A stretch of DNA of 64,000 nt from JBBQLG01 sp964251665 (GCA_964251665.1 CAXUKO010000007.1:62001-126000), one strand, 5' to 3'; counted from the stretch's first letter, positions 1 to 8,443 are shown. Notes: generated by a model from the sequence alone, not told the origin. Translations and numbers: made by a program.

Positions 1-569
1 AAGCGTACGCGTTCGTAAGCATTTATGAGTTCCCACAGCGTACGCTTACCGTCGCCCACAACTTCCAGAAACTCTTTCTTCACAAAGCCGGTGATCGTTC
101 CTTTGGCCGCATCAGGAAACCGGTAGTAAAATACGCTGACCTCGAGGGGATGGCGGGCTAACTCCTGAACGAGGTACTCTACCGGCATCTGCTCGTGATA
201 CGCCCGAAATGCGGCTGCCGATTCGATCCGGCGAAATAGCAATCCCATCATCCCCACATCGGGTTTAACGGCAAACGGATACGTGAACTGCTGGGCGGCT
301 ACCTGCTCTTCGGCGGCTTCGACAGCTATTGCGGGTGACAGATAAATCGTTCGGGGGTAACTGCCCGGCGGCAGTTGCTCATACATCTCCCGCTTACTTT
401 CGCCCTGGAATCCGCCGAAAGTCAGGGTCGGATTGGAGGGTGTGAAGAACCACCAGGAGCCAGAGCGCAGACAATGCCAGAGCCAGACCGGAATCAGAGG
501 AATTAATTTAACGCGATAGTCCCAGGTTTCCCAGTGCGTGATGCGGTAGAACAAATTTCGAAACGCCAT
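1..569 (-). CDS. ATP-grasp ligase-like protein, 3' end cut by window edge
   Basis: The first 189 codons are visible from an ATG at 567-569; the rest lies outside the window. Hydrophobic residues 21-42 form a membrane-associated stretch. YPFAVKPDVG (about 97-106, Lys102) resembles the nucleotide-binding lysine strand of ATP-grasp enzymes, and EYLVQEL plus FVKKEFLEVVGDGKRTL resemble the following strands of D-Ala-D-Ala-ligase-like proteins. Bacteroidota carry related ATP-grasp proteins of unknown substrate. I infer a carboxylate-amine ligase acting at the membrane; substrate unknown. A strong hairpin just upstream separates it from the TonB-barrel gene. Confidence 0.6.
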   Translation of the reverse strand, partial: MAFRNLFYRITHWETWDYRVKLIPLIPVWLWHCLRSGSWWFFTPSNPTLTFGGFQGESKREMYEQLPPGSYPRTIYLSPAIAVEAAEEQVAAQQFTYPFAVKPDVGMMGLLFRRIESAAAFRAYHEQMPVEYLVQELARHPLEVSVFYYRFPDAAKGTITGFVKKEFLEVVGDGKRTLWELINAYERVR

Positions 570-640
570 ACCCCTAAAGATAAACGGATTTTCTCAAAAC
601 GTATCCTTACCTTGGTCTTTCGCCACCAGGAACCTAATTA

Positions 641-681
641 ACACAAAAACAGGCGACTGATGAGGTCGCCTGTTTTTGTGT
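641..681. terminator. Perfect 17-bp inverted repeat, terminator
   Basis: Arms 641-657 and 665-681 are exact reverse complements around a 7-nt loop. The distal ends are A-rich on one side and T-rich on the other (CTGTTTTTGTGT). It lies just past the 3' end of the TonB-barrel gene (stop at 722) and upstream of the ATP-grasp start, so it most likely ends transcription of the barrel gene. Confidence 0.8.
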
Positions 682-721
682 GGTTAGCTGGAATCCGAAG
701 TTTCCTTACGTCCAGCCGGGT

Positions 722-3589
722 TTACCCGCGTGGTCGGCGCGGGGCTCCGCCAGCCGGAGCGGCCTGCTGCTGACCACCGGCATCGCCCCCGCCTTCACCA
801 CCTTTTACGTCGTCGTTATTAACCGACTTCTTCTGGCGCTGCGGCTGATCGAAACTGAGTTTACCAAACTTATAGCTAAAGTTCACCCGAATACCGGCGT
901 TGTAGAAGCTGGTACTGCTGCTTTGTTTGAAAAGACTCGACTGGAGTTCAGTTTTGACCGTAAAGGGGAAGTTGAAAAAGTTTTCACCCGCCAGACCGAT
1001 GCTCCCGCGCTTGTCGGCGATGTCTTTCTTGATACCCAGGCTGTAAAAAGCGAAGCCGCCCTGGTAACCCTGCAACTGTACCTGCCGTCCGCGAATGAAA
1101 GCAAATCCCTGCACGCCCCACCCGTTTTTGAGGGTCAGGTTGGTGAACAGGCGCCCCGAAACAACAAAGCCGGAGTTTGACGCATTGTAAGCGGGAATAG
1201 ACCCGTTGTTGGTCAGATATGCATAGTAAGCATCGAAGCCGCCCCCAATCTGCCACTTCGAGAACAGCGTGGCATTAATGAACACGTTGGTGCCGTACGC
1301 CTGTTGCTTACCGATATTCTGGTACGATGTCGTGATGACCCCGGGCTGCACCGGCACCGTGATGTCGCTGGTGGAACTCTGCCGACTGGTATCACGGATG
1401 CTCTCGATGGAGTTGTTGGTTACGCGGGCAAACAGCGCGGCTGTAATGAAAACCGACTTCACGTAGGTACTCGTACTGAATTCGATGTTGTCGGTCAGTT
1501 CCGGCGACAGGTTTGGATTTCCTTTCGAGATCTGCGTCGGGTTCGACTGGGTTACGTTTGGGTTCAGAAACTGAATACCCGGCCGCTGTAACCGTCGGTT
1601 ATAGGCTAACTTAATGGTTTTACCTCCTTTGAGCGTCTTCGAGATATTGATGCTGGGTACCAGATTACCGTAGTTCGGAATCGCCAGCCGCGAGGTGGCA
1701 CGGTCGGTCCGGTTGGTGAGCGTATCGGCGTTGATCGTCGTATGTTCGTAGCGGGCACCCGCTTTAATGGTATACTTATTTTTGGTAGCGTAGGTGTACG
1801 ACACATACCCGGCGGCCACGTTCTGGTCGTAGTTCAGGGCGTTGTTCGGGCGCGTATCAACGTAGGCTCCGCTCTCACCAACCGCCCCTAAATAGCGGTA
1901 TTTACTCTCGACCTGCCGGAAAATACCCTTGCCGCCAAACTCGATCTGCTGGTTGGTGCGGATGGGTGTCTGGTAGTCGAACTGCACCGTCGATTCCTGA
2001 TTGTAGCTGTTGTTATCGTTTCGCAGCCGACTCGCAATCGACGCCGTGCTGACCCCGTTCAGCAGATCAGCAATGTAATTGTTCGTGCGGTTATTGAGAC
2101 TGTACTGACTCGATACGCTCAGTTCCTGCTGTGGCTTTTCGAACGTACGGGTATAATCCACATTGACATCGACCGTACCCGACACGTCCTTTACATCGAC
2201 ATTGCGCGTACTCCCCGAAGGCGTCGGAACGAGCGTCTGCGTGGTAACCGTCTTTAAGTTGTCCTGATACGAGTAGTTATTCCGTGCCCCATAACGCACC
2301 GACGCCGTAATGGAACTGTGCTTGCTGATGTCGTAATCCCAGCCGAGTGTATACTGGCCGAATACCCCATTACTGCGCGTATCGGCGGTCTGGATGTTGG
2401 TTACCGTATTCGTTGATCCAAATGTGGTCTGCTCATTTCGGTAGTTACCGTGGATATTATAGTTGGCCCGCCCGAAACCGCTCAGCGAAAAGCCCATTTT
2501 ACCGGTACGCAGGTTACCATTCAGGCCGAGGTTACCGCCCCGGTTCCCAACACCCGAATCCACATTCAGCGTAAAGCCCTGCAACGTGTTTTTCTTGGTT
2601 ACGATGTTGATAATCCCGGCCGACCCTTCGGCGTCGTACTTGGCCGAAGGCGAGGTAATTACTTCCACCGATTTAATCATGTCGGCGGGAATCTGCTTGA
2701 GGGCGTCGGCCACACTGCTGGCCACAATAGTCGAGGGTTTGTTGTTGATCAGCACCCGCACGTTGGAACTGCCCCGCAGCGATACGTTCCCATCCAGATC
2801 GACCGACAGCATCGGTACCTTGCGCATCACGTCCGTGGCATCGCCCCCCTTGTTGGTAATATCCTTTTCGGCATTATACACCATCCGGTCTACTTTCTCC
2901 TCCACCAGCGACGTCTGACCAACCACCTGCACTTCCTTAAGTGTCCGCACGTCGGAGCCAAGCCGGATAATGCCGACATTGATATCGTCGCTTTTGCGGT
3001 CGATTTTCACGTTGGACACAATCCGATTCTTGTAGCCAACAAATGAGACCAGCAGCCGAAAATCGCCGGTGGTCACTTTATTGATAACAAAGCGGCCTTT
3101 ATCGTCGCAAACCGTGCCATCGATGGGTTTGTTGGATGTGGTGCTGATGAGCGCCACACTGGCGTATTCGACGGGTTTTCCCGACGCCGAATCCAGTACG
3201 ATACCGGCAATTTTAGCACTGCCTTTAGGCGATGTATCCGTAGCCGTACCGGGAATAACGGCCGGTTTCGGCGCACTGCCACCAAAAAAAGAATCCATGC
3301 CGCCACCTGCTGCGGGTCTGGCTCCGCTCGCAGCGGGCGACTGCGAACGGGCTCCGGCGGGCTGGGTCGAATCGGCGGCTTTCGGGGCTGGCGTGCTATC
3401 CGGTTTAGTCTGAGCTGCCGGTTGCGCGGGCAGGGTATCAGTTGCTGCTTTTGGTGCGGATTGAGGCTTCAGCGTATCCCGCAGCACCGGTGTGGCGGGT
3501 GGCTGGGGCAGGCTGTCAGGGCGGGTTGGCACCTGCGCTACAGACAGCGTAGACCCGCCGAGCAACATAAAAAGTAAAACGTTTTTCAT
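722..3589 (-). CDS. TonB-dependent outer-membrane beta-barrel protein (paralogue 1)
   Basis: 955 aa from ATG 3587-3589, chosen because it starts a clean signal peptide (MKNVLLFMLLGGSTLSVAQ) and lies just downstream of a -7-like box; the frame is open further upstream. Order: signal peptide 1-19; Pro/Ala/Thr-rich linker about 20-122; carboxypeptidase-regulatory-like beta domain about 125-215; plug domain about 220-330; C-terminal barrel of the Omp_b-brl_3 type. After the last strand comes a Gly/Gln/Ala-rich tail of about 40 residues. No SusD partner is adjacent, so it is not a classical polysaccharide-utilisation pair. The ligand is unknown. Close relatives are at 36815-39511 and 44609-47182, and all three share a promoter layout. 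Confidence 0.88.
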   Translation of the reverse strand: MKNVLLFMLLGGSTLSVAQVPTRPDSLPQPPATPVLRDTLKPQSAPKAATDTLPAQPAAQTKPDSTPAPKAADSTQPAGARSQSPAASGARPAAGGGMDSFFGGSAPKPAVIPGTATDTSPKGSAKIAGIVLDSASGKPVEYASVALISTTSNKPIDGTVCDDKGRFVINKVTTGDFRLLVSFVGYKNRIVSNVKIDRKSDDINVGIIRLGSDVRTLKEVQVVGQTSLVEEKVDRMVYNAEKDITNKGGDATDVMRKVPMLSVDLDGNVSLRGSSNVRVLINNKPSTIVASSVADALKQIPADMIKSVEVITSPSAKYDAEGSAGIINIVTKKNTLQGFTLNVDSGVGNRGGNLGLNGNLRTGKMGFSLSGFGRANYNIHGNYRNEQTTFGSTNTVTNIQTADTRSNGVFGQYTLGWDYDISKHSSITASVRYGARNNYSYQDNLKTVTTQTLVPTPSGSTRNVDVKDVSGTVDVNVDYTRTFEKPQQELSVSSQYSLNNRTNNYIADLLNGVSTASIASRLRNDNNSYNQESTVQFDYQTPIRTNQQIEFGGKGIFRQVESKYRYLGAVGESGAYVDTRPNNALNYDQNVAAGYVSYTYATKNKYTIKAGARYEHTTINADTLTNRTDRATSRLAIPNYGNLVPSINISKTLKGGKTIKLAYNRRLQRPGIQFLNPNVTQSNPTQISKGNPNLSPELTDNIEFSTSTYVKSVFITAALFARVTNNSIESIRDTSRQSSTSDITVPVQPGVITTSYQNIGKQQAYGTNVFINATLFSKWQIGGGFDAYYAYLTNNGSIPAYNASNSGFVVSGRLFTNLTLKNGWGVQGFAFIRGRQVQLQGYQGGFAFYSLGIKKDIADKRGSIGLAGENFFNFPFTVKTELQSSLFKQSSSTSFYNAGIRVNFSYKFGKLSFDQPQRQKKSVNNDDVKGGEGGGDAGGQQQAAPAGGAPRRPRG

Positions 3590-3630
3590 AGAATGTAGTC
3601 CCAAAGTGGTATCAACGGAGTTGACTACCA

Positions 3631-3696
3631 CAAAGGTAAACTGGCCAATCCGGGAAAAACGCCTTAGTTGATGAACGTTCCGTTCGTTTTGGTGAA
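3631..3696 (-). promoter_or_regulatory. Putative LytTR-type operator and promoter of TonB-barrel 1
   Basis: Read on the minus strand: TTCACC (3696-3691), then TTCATC (3675-3670) exactly 21 bp later, then 31 bp, then TACCTTTG (3638-3631), a full match to the Bacteroidota -7 consensus TAnnTTTG. There is no clear -33 TTTG, as expected of an activator-dependent promoter. The layout matches the regions before the other two barrel genes. The role is inferred from geometry. Confidence 0.5.
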
Positions 3697-3727
3697 AGGG
3701 CAAATAAACCGGACAAACGGATGTATG

Positions 3728-4471
3728 TCACGCAAACAGGGCTTTGTTTCCGGCCAGTTCGGGGTAATCGACCGGTGCCATCACCTCGGGAACGTCGCTC
3801 GGGGCGGTGCGGGATGTGATGAGTTTACTCACGGGATGGCTGTGCATCCGTTCTGCCGGATAGGGCGTGCCGGTTAATTCAAGCACCTGCTGTTCGGTCA
3901 GGTTTTCGTGCAGCCAGGCGTGTTCGGCATCGGGCGTCAGCACCACCGGCATCCGTTTTTTGTCGTTATGAATGGCGGCCAGCAGTGGGTTGGCTTCGGT
4001 AGTCAGCAGGCTGTAGGTCTGAACTAACTCGCCGGTCTCGGGGTCGGGCCACTCATCCCAGATACCGGCAATGGCGAAAATGGGCTGATCTTTCGTGCTG
4101 ATATAGAACGGGTATTTCTTCCGGCCCTGCGTATGCCATTCGTAGAAACCCGTTACCGGAATCAGACACCGCTGCCCTTTCTGGATAGCGGTCCGAAACG
4201 AGGGCTTTTCGTAGAGGCTTTCGGAGCGGGCATTGAGCGTCCTGGCCCGAATCTGATCGGCATCGGCCGACGTTTTTACCCAGCGTGGAATAAGTCCCCA
4301 GCGCAACATCTGTAATTTTCCCGGCTCCTGATGCGTCTGAATCGGCCATTTGGGGAATTGATAGGCATTGGTGTGGTACGCAGGCAGAAGCACGACGGCC
4401 GGGTCAAGGGCGGCATCGAAGCGGGCCTCGAGCGCCGGACCATCAACGACCAGTGACGTATGATAGCACAT
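3728..4471 (-). CDS. SRAP-family protein (YedK/HMCES type)
   Basis: 247 aa, normal length for SOS-response-associated peptidase proteins. The family covalently caps abasic sites in single-stranded DNA through Cys2 and so shields them from strand breakage. Visible: MCYH start with Cys2; NAR at 80-82; FYEW with Glu111; and His168 in the segment before RMPVVLTP. These match the catalytic Cys, Asn, Glu and His of YedK. The protein must be processed to expose Cys2. It is monocistronic, next to unrelated genes. No LexA box was identified. Confidence 0.93.
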   Translation of the reverse strand: MCYHTSLVVDGPALEARFDAALDPAVVLLPAYHTNAYQFPKWPIQTHQEPGKLQMLRWGLIPRWVKTSADADQIRARTLNARSESLYEKPSFRTAIQKGQRCLIPVTGFYEWHTQGRKKYPFYISTKDQPIFAIAGIWDEWPDPETGELVQTYSLLTTEANPLLAAIHNDKKRMPVVLTPDAEHAWLHENLTEQQVLELTGTPYPAERMHSHPVSKLITSRTAPSDVPEVMAPVDYPELAGNKALFA

Positions 4472-4575
4472 GAAATTTTGGTTTTAAGGGTCTGTTTCGT
4501 TCAGTCAGGCCAATAGCAAAGAGCGACAGCCTTCCTGCTATAAACCACAAACGGGTTTACAGAGTTATTCCGGGT

Positions 4576-5205
4576 ATGCATCCGAATACCGCCACTGTTC
4601 GCATTAATGAGTTGTCGTATACCCTTGAGGAGTTAGAACGCGACACCTGGAAACAGCTTCTATCCGCTCCCGCCCGCAGGCAGGATGCGTTTAAGACCAT
4701 GACCCTGGCTACCCATACCCTCGACGAAGGGGTTGATGCCCGGACCGTCGTGCTGCGTCAGGCTGACGAAGCCCACCGCCGTCTCTGGTTTCATACCGAT
4801 GTGCGGGCCAGAAAAATTTTACAACTCGAAGCTTTCCCTAATGCTATTCTGCTGTTCTGGGATGACAAACGGCAGGTACAACTGCGGCTTCAGGTCGAAA
4901 CCAGCCTTCATATTGATGACGATGTAGCCGACGACCAGTGGAAAAAACTCTGGGTTGGCAGCCGGAAGATGTACTTATCGGAGCAGAAGCCGGGCACCGA
5001 AGTCGATCATCCCTACCCCGGCTTTCCTGAAGTACTGGGCGAAGCACTCCCCTCAGAAGCCGACAGCGAAGCCGGTCGGCCGCACTTTGCGGTGGTTGAG
5101 TGCCGGGTGCTTACGCTGGAGTATCTGCACCTGAGCCGCAGTGGACAAGCCCGCGCGCTGTTCACCTACGAGCCGGATCTGCTGTTCAGTTGGCTGGTGC
5201 CGTGA
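4576..5205 (+). CDS. Pyridoxamine 5'-phosphate oxidase-family flavoprotein
   Basis: 209 aa. The N-terminal half has the PNPOx split-barrel pattern: an R-x-VVLR strand (ARTVVLRQ), LWFHTDVRARK (FMN-phosphate contact region in PNPOx) and ILLFWDDKRQVQLRL. The C-terminal part, with GSRKMYLSEQKPG, resembles the Alr4036-type subfamily rather than PdxH itself. Predicted cytosolic FMN-binding oxidoreductase; substrate unknown. Whether it can oxidise PNP/PMP cannot be told from sequence alone. Confidence 0.8.
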   Translation: MHPNTATVRINELSYTLEELERDTWKQLLSAPARRQDAFKTMTLATHTLDEGVDARTVVLRQADEAHRRLWFHTDVRARKILQLEAFPNAILLFWDDKRQVQLRLQVETSLHIDDDVADDQWKKLWVGSRKMYLSEQKPGTEVDHPYPGFPEVLGEALPSEADSEAGRPHFAVVECRVLTLEYLHLSRSGQARALFTYEPDLLFSWLVP

Positions 5206-5212
5206 GTCAGCC

Positions 5213-5718
5213 TTATTTATTCCCGGTTAGCATCTCGTCAAATGCTAAAATCATCTGGGCACGGTGGGGATTATCATCCCGAAAGATGAGAGCGGCCCGG
5301 TACACCTTTCCATCCGATTCCATTGCTAATGGTATGTCGTGTCGGGTATAGAAGACGCCGGCAAACTCATCAAACCAACGGTCGAACTTGCGTTTTCGGG
5401 CTTCGGCCCGCGAGTCAGTGTCGTCGCAGATGTACACCATTACCCGTTCATGCTGAATAAAAAAGTCAGCGACAATGCGGGCAATAGTAGGCGGAATTAA
5501 CCTGTCGGATGGAATTTTGATTGAGAAAGGCGCTTCGATTAAGTCAATGGCCATCTCAAAAACAGGTGATCCCAATCAGGATTATCAAGTAAATAACCGC
5601 TTGATTTGAAGCGAACCTGGTACGAAATGCCTGTATCCGTGGTAAACAGATAAATGGGATTTTCGCCGTCAACCACTACGATGTCATAACCTAACAACGG
5701 CGGTCCCACGGTCGGCAT
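5213..5718 (-). pseudogene. Frameshifted small gene, DUF6169-like
   Basis: Two frames together make one protein. From ATG 5716-5718 a frame reads MPTVGPPLLGYDIVVVDG and on, and ends at a stop at 5539-5541 (59 aa). A second frame continues to the stop at 5213 with FEMAIDLIEAPFSIKIP and a VYICDDTDSRAEARKRKFDRWF motif region. Adding one T to the T5 run (A5 at 5558-5562 on the plus strand) joins them into a 168-aa product. The pattern (beta-strand start, then CDxxD...RxRKFDxWF) resembles a Bacteroidota family I know as DUF6169; that name is from memory. It overlaps the upstream gene by 35 bp. It could be a true mutation, a sequencing error in a homopolymer, or slippage. Confidence 0.6.
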
Positions 5719-5881
5719 TTCTTTGTTTTAACTCGTTCAGGGCCTCCCGTATCCTTGGCTCATCAATTGATGCCCGTATCTCAGCCTGCGTTTTCTGCTT
5801 AGTTTGCATAAGCTTATGCGCAAACTTCAGGCGCCGTTCGTTACGGAGTTGCTGTTCAGGCGTAAGTTCGTAGAGTTGCAT
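5684..5881 (-). CDS. Small helical protein of unknown function
   Basis: 65 aa, charged and likely all-helical (MQLYELTPEQQLRNERRLKF and on), with no signal peptide or membrane segment. I do not recognise a family. Its 3' end overlaps the start of the frameshifted gene at 5213-5718 by 35 bp, so the two are probably co-transcribed and translationally coupled. Overlapping small pairs can be toxin-antitoxin-like, but nothing in the sequence itself supports that here. Confidence 0.55.
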   Translation of the reverse strand: MQLYELTPEQQLRNERRLKFAHKLMQTKQKTQAEIRASIDEPRIREALNELKQRNADRGTAVVRL

Positions 5882-6005
5882 GACTGGCTTGACGTAAACT
5901 GTACAAGAATAATCAACTTAATGCTATAACACCAAAAGCGGGCTGGTCAGTTGCAAGGCTAAACATGATCACATTGTAATGAATTGACGACTTGCTGTCA
6001 ACCAG

Positions 6006-6227
6006 TCACTGCCAGCCAACATTTTTAAGGTACAAATCCTCCACCTTTTGCCTTGCCCAGGGCGTTTTGCGCAGGAACGTCAGGCTGGATTTGATGCTGG
6101 GGTCGATGCGGAAGCAGTTGATCGGAATTCGTTCACCGAGTTCTTCCCAGCCGTAGGCCGCCACTAAGTGGTTGACAATAGCTTCCAGGGTTTTGCCGTG
6201 CAGCGGGTTGTTGGGTTGTTCAGCCAT
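6006..6227 (-). CDS. VF530-family DNA-binding protein (DUF2132)
   Basis: 73 aa from ATG 6225-6227; the frame is open further upstream but that part has no family similarity and would run into the divergent gene. The features NPLHGKTLEAIV, HYGWEELG-like AAYGWEELGERI, INCF..DPSIKSSLTFLRKTPWAR and VEDLY are the hallmark of the VF530 family, a short helical fold related to DNA-binding domains. Function in cells is not established. Divergent from the DUF4385 gene. Confidence 0.85.
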   Translation of the reverse strand: MAEQPNNPLHGKTLEAIVNHLVAAYGWEELGERIPINCFRIDPSIKSSLTFLRKTPWARQKVEDLYLKNVGWQ

Positions 6228-6311
6228 GTGGCAGTGGTTTTGGTATTTGTTATTACGATTGGCAAAATTACGAACCACAAACCAACTGCATTGTATATAG
6301 TTTGAGCGTAT

Positions 6312-6806
6312 ATGCCCGACAAAGCCTTTAACTACGACCTTGACTACCGCAGCCTGAACCTGCGCGAACAACCCGAACTGTACCGCGTGGGTAAGGGCGA
6401 AATGGGCGTTTTGCTCGTGCAGCCGTATAAAGCTGAAATTCTCCCCTACTGGCGCTTTAAAACGCCGGACATCGCCCGTGAGTCGTCGGAGAAGATTTAC
6501 CAGCTATTTCTGGAGTATAAAGCCAACGACGACTTTATTGGTATGGACATGGCCCGCAAGTTTCTGCAAATGGGCTATACCCGCTCCCGGCGATACGCCA
6601 ATCACGCTACGGGCCAGAAATACGACGGCCCCGTGCCCGACGATAAAAAAGGCCAGTCGGGCGCCCACGGTCGGGAGCAACTTCCTCAGGATACCGACCC
6701 CGTTAAAGCTGAATCGGCGCGGATTTTCTACGCCAAATACCTCGAAGCCCGCGAGGATGCCGATTACAAACGACTGAAAAAAGCGTGGCAGGAGAAGTAC
6801 GGATAA
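6312..6806 (+). CDS. DUF4385-domain protein
   Basis: 164 aa. FNYDLDYRSLNLREQPELYR, VQPYKAEILPYWRFKTP, FLEYKANDDFIGMDMARKFLQMGYTRSRRYANH and KAESARIFYAKYLEAREDADY follow the DUF4385 pattern over the full length. This is a conserved soluble family without assigned biochemistry, also seen in phages. The C-terminus is charged and helical. It shares the intergenic region with the divergent VF530 gene. A 15-bp hairpin follows at 6834-6870. Confidence 0.85.
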   Translation: MPDKAFNYDLDYRSLNLREQPELYRVGKGEMGVLLVQPYKAEILPYWRFKTPDIARESSEKIYQLFLEYKANDDFIGMDMARKFLQMGYTRSRRYANHATGQKYDGPVPDDKKGQSGAHGREQLPQDTDPVKAESARIFYAKYLEAREDADYKRLKKAWQEKYG

Positions 6807-6833
6807 TCTTTGCGAACTTTGCGCCCTGTCTTT

Positions 6834-6870
6834 GCGCCTTTGCGGTTAAAAACAGTAACCGCAAAGGCGC
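6834..6870. repeat. 15-bp perfect hairpin in Bacteroidota-type dispersed repeat
   Basis: Arms 6834-6848 and 6856-6870 (GCGCCTTTGCGGTTA and its complement) surround a 7-nt loop. The flanks (6812-6840 and 6870-6897) repeat the words CTTTGCG and CGCTAAGAACGCTAAGA, typical of a dispersed non-coding repeat seen in this phylum. It sits between DUF4385 and folD. It has no long T tract, so terminator activity is possible but unproven. Confidence 0.6.
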
Positions 6871-6900
6871 GAAGGTTTCGCTAAGAACGCTAAGAAACGT

Positions 6901-7782
6901 ATGCAACTCCTTGACGGTAAATTTCTCTCCCAGCAGATCAAGCAGGAAATCGCGGCTGAAGTCGCTCAAATCAAAACCAGTGGCGGCAAGATTCCGCATC
7001 TGGTTGCCATTCTCGTGGGCAGCAACGGGGCTTCGGAGACGTATGTGGCCAGTAAGATGAAAAACTGCGAGGAAGTCGGCATGACCTCCACGCTCATCCG
7101 CTTTGAGCCAACGGTTTCAGAAAACGAACTGCTGAATAAAGTCCGCGAGGTGAACAACAACCCCGATATGGACGGGCTGATTGTGCAACTGCCCCTCCCG
7201 GCTCATATCTCGGCCGATAAAGTGATGGAAACCATCGACCCGGCTAAAGATGTGGATGGTTTTCACCCCATCAACATCGGGCGCATGGCCAAAGGACTAC
7301 CGGCCTATATCTCGGCCACACCGCAGGGCGTGCTGGAGATGCTGTCCCGCTACAAGATAGAAACAGCGGGCAAGCACTGCGTAGTAGTGGGCCGAAGCCA
7401 GATCGTTGGTCTGCCCATGAGTATTCTGATGCAGCGCAATACCTATCCCGGTAACTGTACCGTCACGCTGACACACTCGCGCACCACGAACCTCGCCGAA
7501 ATCTGCCGCTCGGCCGATATTCTGGTAGCGGCCCTCGGCAAACCCGAATTCGTCACGGCTGACATGGTAAAGGAAGGGGCCGTTGTGATCGACGTGGGTC
7601 TGGAACGGGTACCGGATGCCACTAAAAAAAGCGGTTTCGCGCTGAAAGGCGACGTAAAATTTGATGAGGTTGCCCCAAAAACCAGTTTCATCACCCCCGT
7701 TCCCGGTGGTGTGGGCCTGATGACCATCTGCTCACTAATGCAGAATACGGTGAAAGCCGCGCGGAAGGAAGTTTTTTCGTAA
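6901..7782 (+). CDS. folD: Methylene-THF dehydrogenase / methenyl-THF cyclohydrolase
   Basis: 293 aa, the usual FolD length. It interconverts 5,10-methylene-, 5,10-methenyl- and 10-formyl-tetrahydrofolate in the cytosol using NADP+. Visible: YVASK with Tyr48 and catalytic Lys52; DGLIVQLPLP; KDVDGFHPINIGRM; SATPQGVLEML in place of the more usual PATPxG; the Rossmann segment VVGRSQIVGLPMSILM; and the C-terminal PVPGGVGLMTICSLMQNT. The start is ATG 6901 right after a dispersed-repeat remnant. It appears monocistronic. Confidence 0.97.
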   Translation: MQLLDGKFLSQQIKQEIAAEVAQIKTSGGKIPHLVAILVGSNGASETYVASKMKNCEEVGMTSTLIRFEPTVSENELLNKVREVNNNPDMDGLIVQLPLPAHISADKVMETIDPAKDVDGFHPINIGRMAKGLPAYISATPQGVLEMLSRYKIETAGKHCVVVGRSQIVGLPMSILMQRNTYPGNCTVTLTHSRTTNLAEICRSADILVAALGKPEFVTADMVKEGAVVIDVGLERVPDATKKSGFALKGDVKFDEVAPKTSFITPVPGGVGLMTICSLMQNTVKAARKEVFS

Positions 7783-7817
7783 ACTCCACTCATCTGTCAC
7801 CAACAATAGTCCATTAA

Positions 7818-7850
7818 GTTAGTTGGATATGTAACACAAAACCAACTAAC
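7818..7850. promoter_or_regulatory. 9-bp inverted repeat directly upstream of a start codon
   Basis: GTTAGTTGG (7818-7826) and CCAACTAAC (7842-7850) are exact reverse complements with a 15-nt spacer, ending 3 nt before the ATG at 7854. It could be a repressor operator or an mRNA hairpin covering the initiation region. There is no T tract, so it is not a typical terminator of folD. Confidence 0.4.
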
Positions 7851-7853
7851 GTT

Positions 7854-8363
7854 ATGCAGGCTGCGACCTTAAAACCCCACGAGTTCGATGAATTGAAGGA
7901 GAAGATTAAAGATATCCGTATCGCCATGCTCACTACGCAGGAGGATGACGGTGATTTTCACAGTCGTCCGATGGCTACCCACGACATAGATGAAGATGGC
8001 ACCATGTGGTTCTTCACTTATGAAAGCTCTAATAAAGTACAGGAGATTCGGCAGAACGAGCGCATAAGCTTAACCTTTTCAGATACCGATGCCGAAACTT
8101 ACGTGTCAACATCCGGTGTAGCGGAGGTAGTAGCGGACAAGAACAAAATTGACGCCCTCTGGAACGATGGCCTGAAAGCCTGGTTTCCGAACGGAAAGAA
8201 TGACCCTAACATCCGTTTGATCAAAGCCCGTGTACACCGGGGTGAATACTGGGACCGGCCCGGGGGTAAGATGGTTACCCTGTTCGAGATGGCCAAAGCG
8301 GCCATTACCGGGCAACCCGACCGTAGTGGCCGCGACGTTAAGCTCGGCGACGAGAAGATTTAA
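7854..8363 (+). CDS. General-stress-protein-26-like FMN-binding split-barrel protein
   Basis: 169 aa. IRIAMLTTQEDDGDFHSRPM, GTMWFFTYESSNKVQEI, ISLTFSD..AETYVSTSGVAEVV and YWDRPGGKMVTLFEMAKAAITG follow the pyridoxamine-oxidase-like general stress protein family (Pyrid_ox_like). Such proteins bind FMN or FAD and are linked to redox stress; the actual reaction is unknown. It has no signal peptide, so is cytosolic. A small inverted repeat lies just before the start and a strong bidirectional terminator lies after the stop. Confidence 0.85.
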   Translation: MQAATLKPHEFDELKEKIKDIRIAMLTTQEDDGDFHSRPMATHDIDEDGTMWFFTYESSNKVQEIRQNERISLTFSDTDAETYVSTSGVAEVVADKNKIDALWNDGLKAWFPNGKNDPNIRLIKARVHRGEYWDRPGGKMVTLFEMAKAAITGQPDRSGRDVKLGDEKI

Positions 8364-8387
8364 TCCGACCGTATTACAAGCCCATAC

Positions 8388-8426
8388 TACAAAAAGAGCC
8401 GCACTAATGGTGCGGCTCTTTTTGTA
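8388..8426. terminator. Bidirectional 17-bp hairpin terminator
   Basis: Arms 8388-8404 and 8410-8426 are exact complements with a 5-nt loop and A5/T5 flanks. It sits between the converging stress-protein gene (stop at 8363) and desaturase gene (stop at 8444). Confidence 0.88.
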
Positions 8427-8443
8427 TCAGCGTCAGGATGTAC

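Noticed and set aside
5684..5881. Toxin-antitoxin pair with the downstream frameshifted gene
   Set aside because: Only size and overlap suggest it; neither product shows a toxin or antitoxin fold signature.
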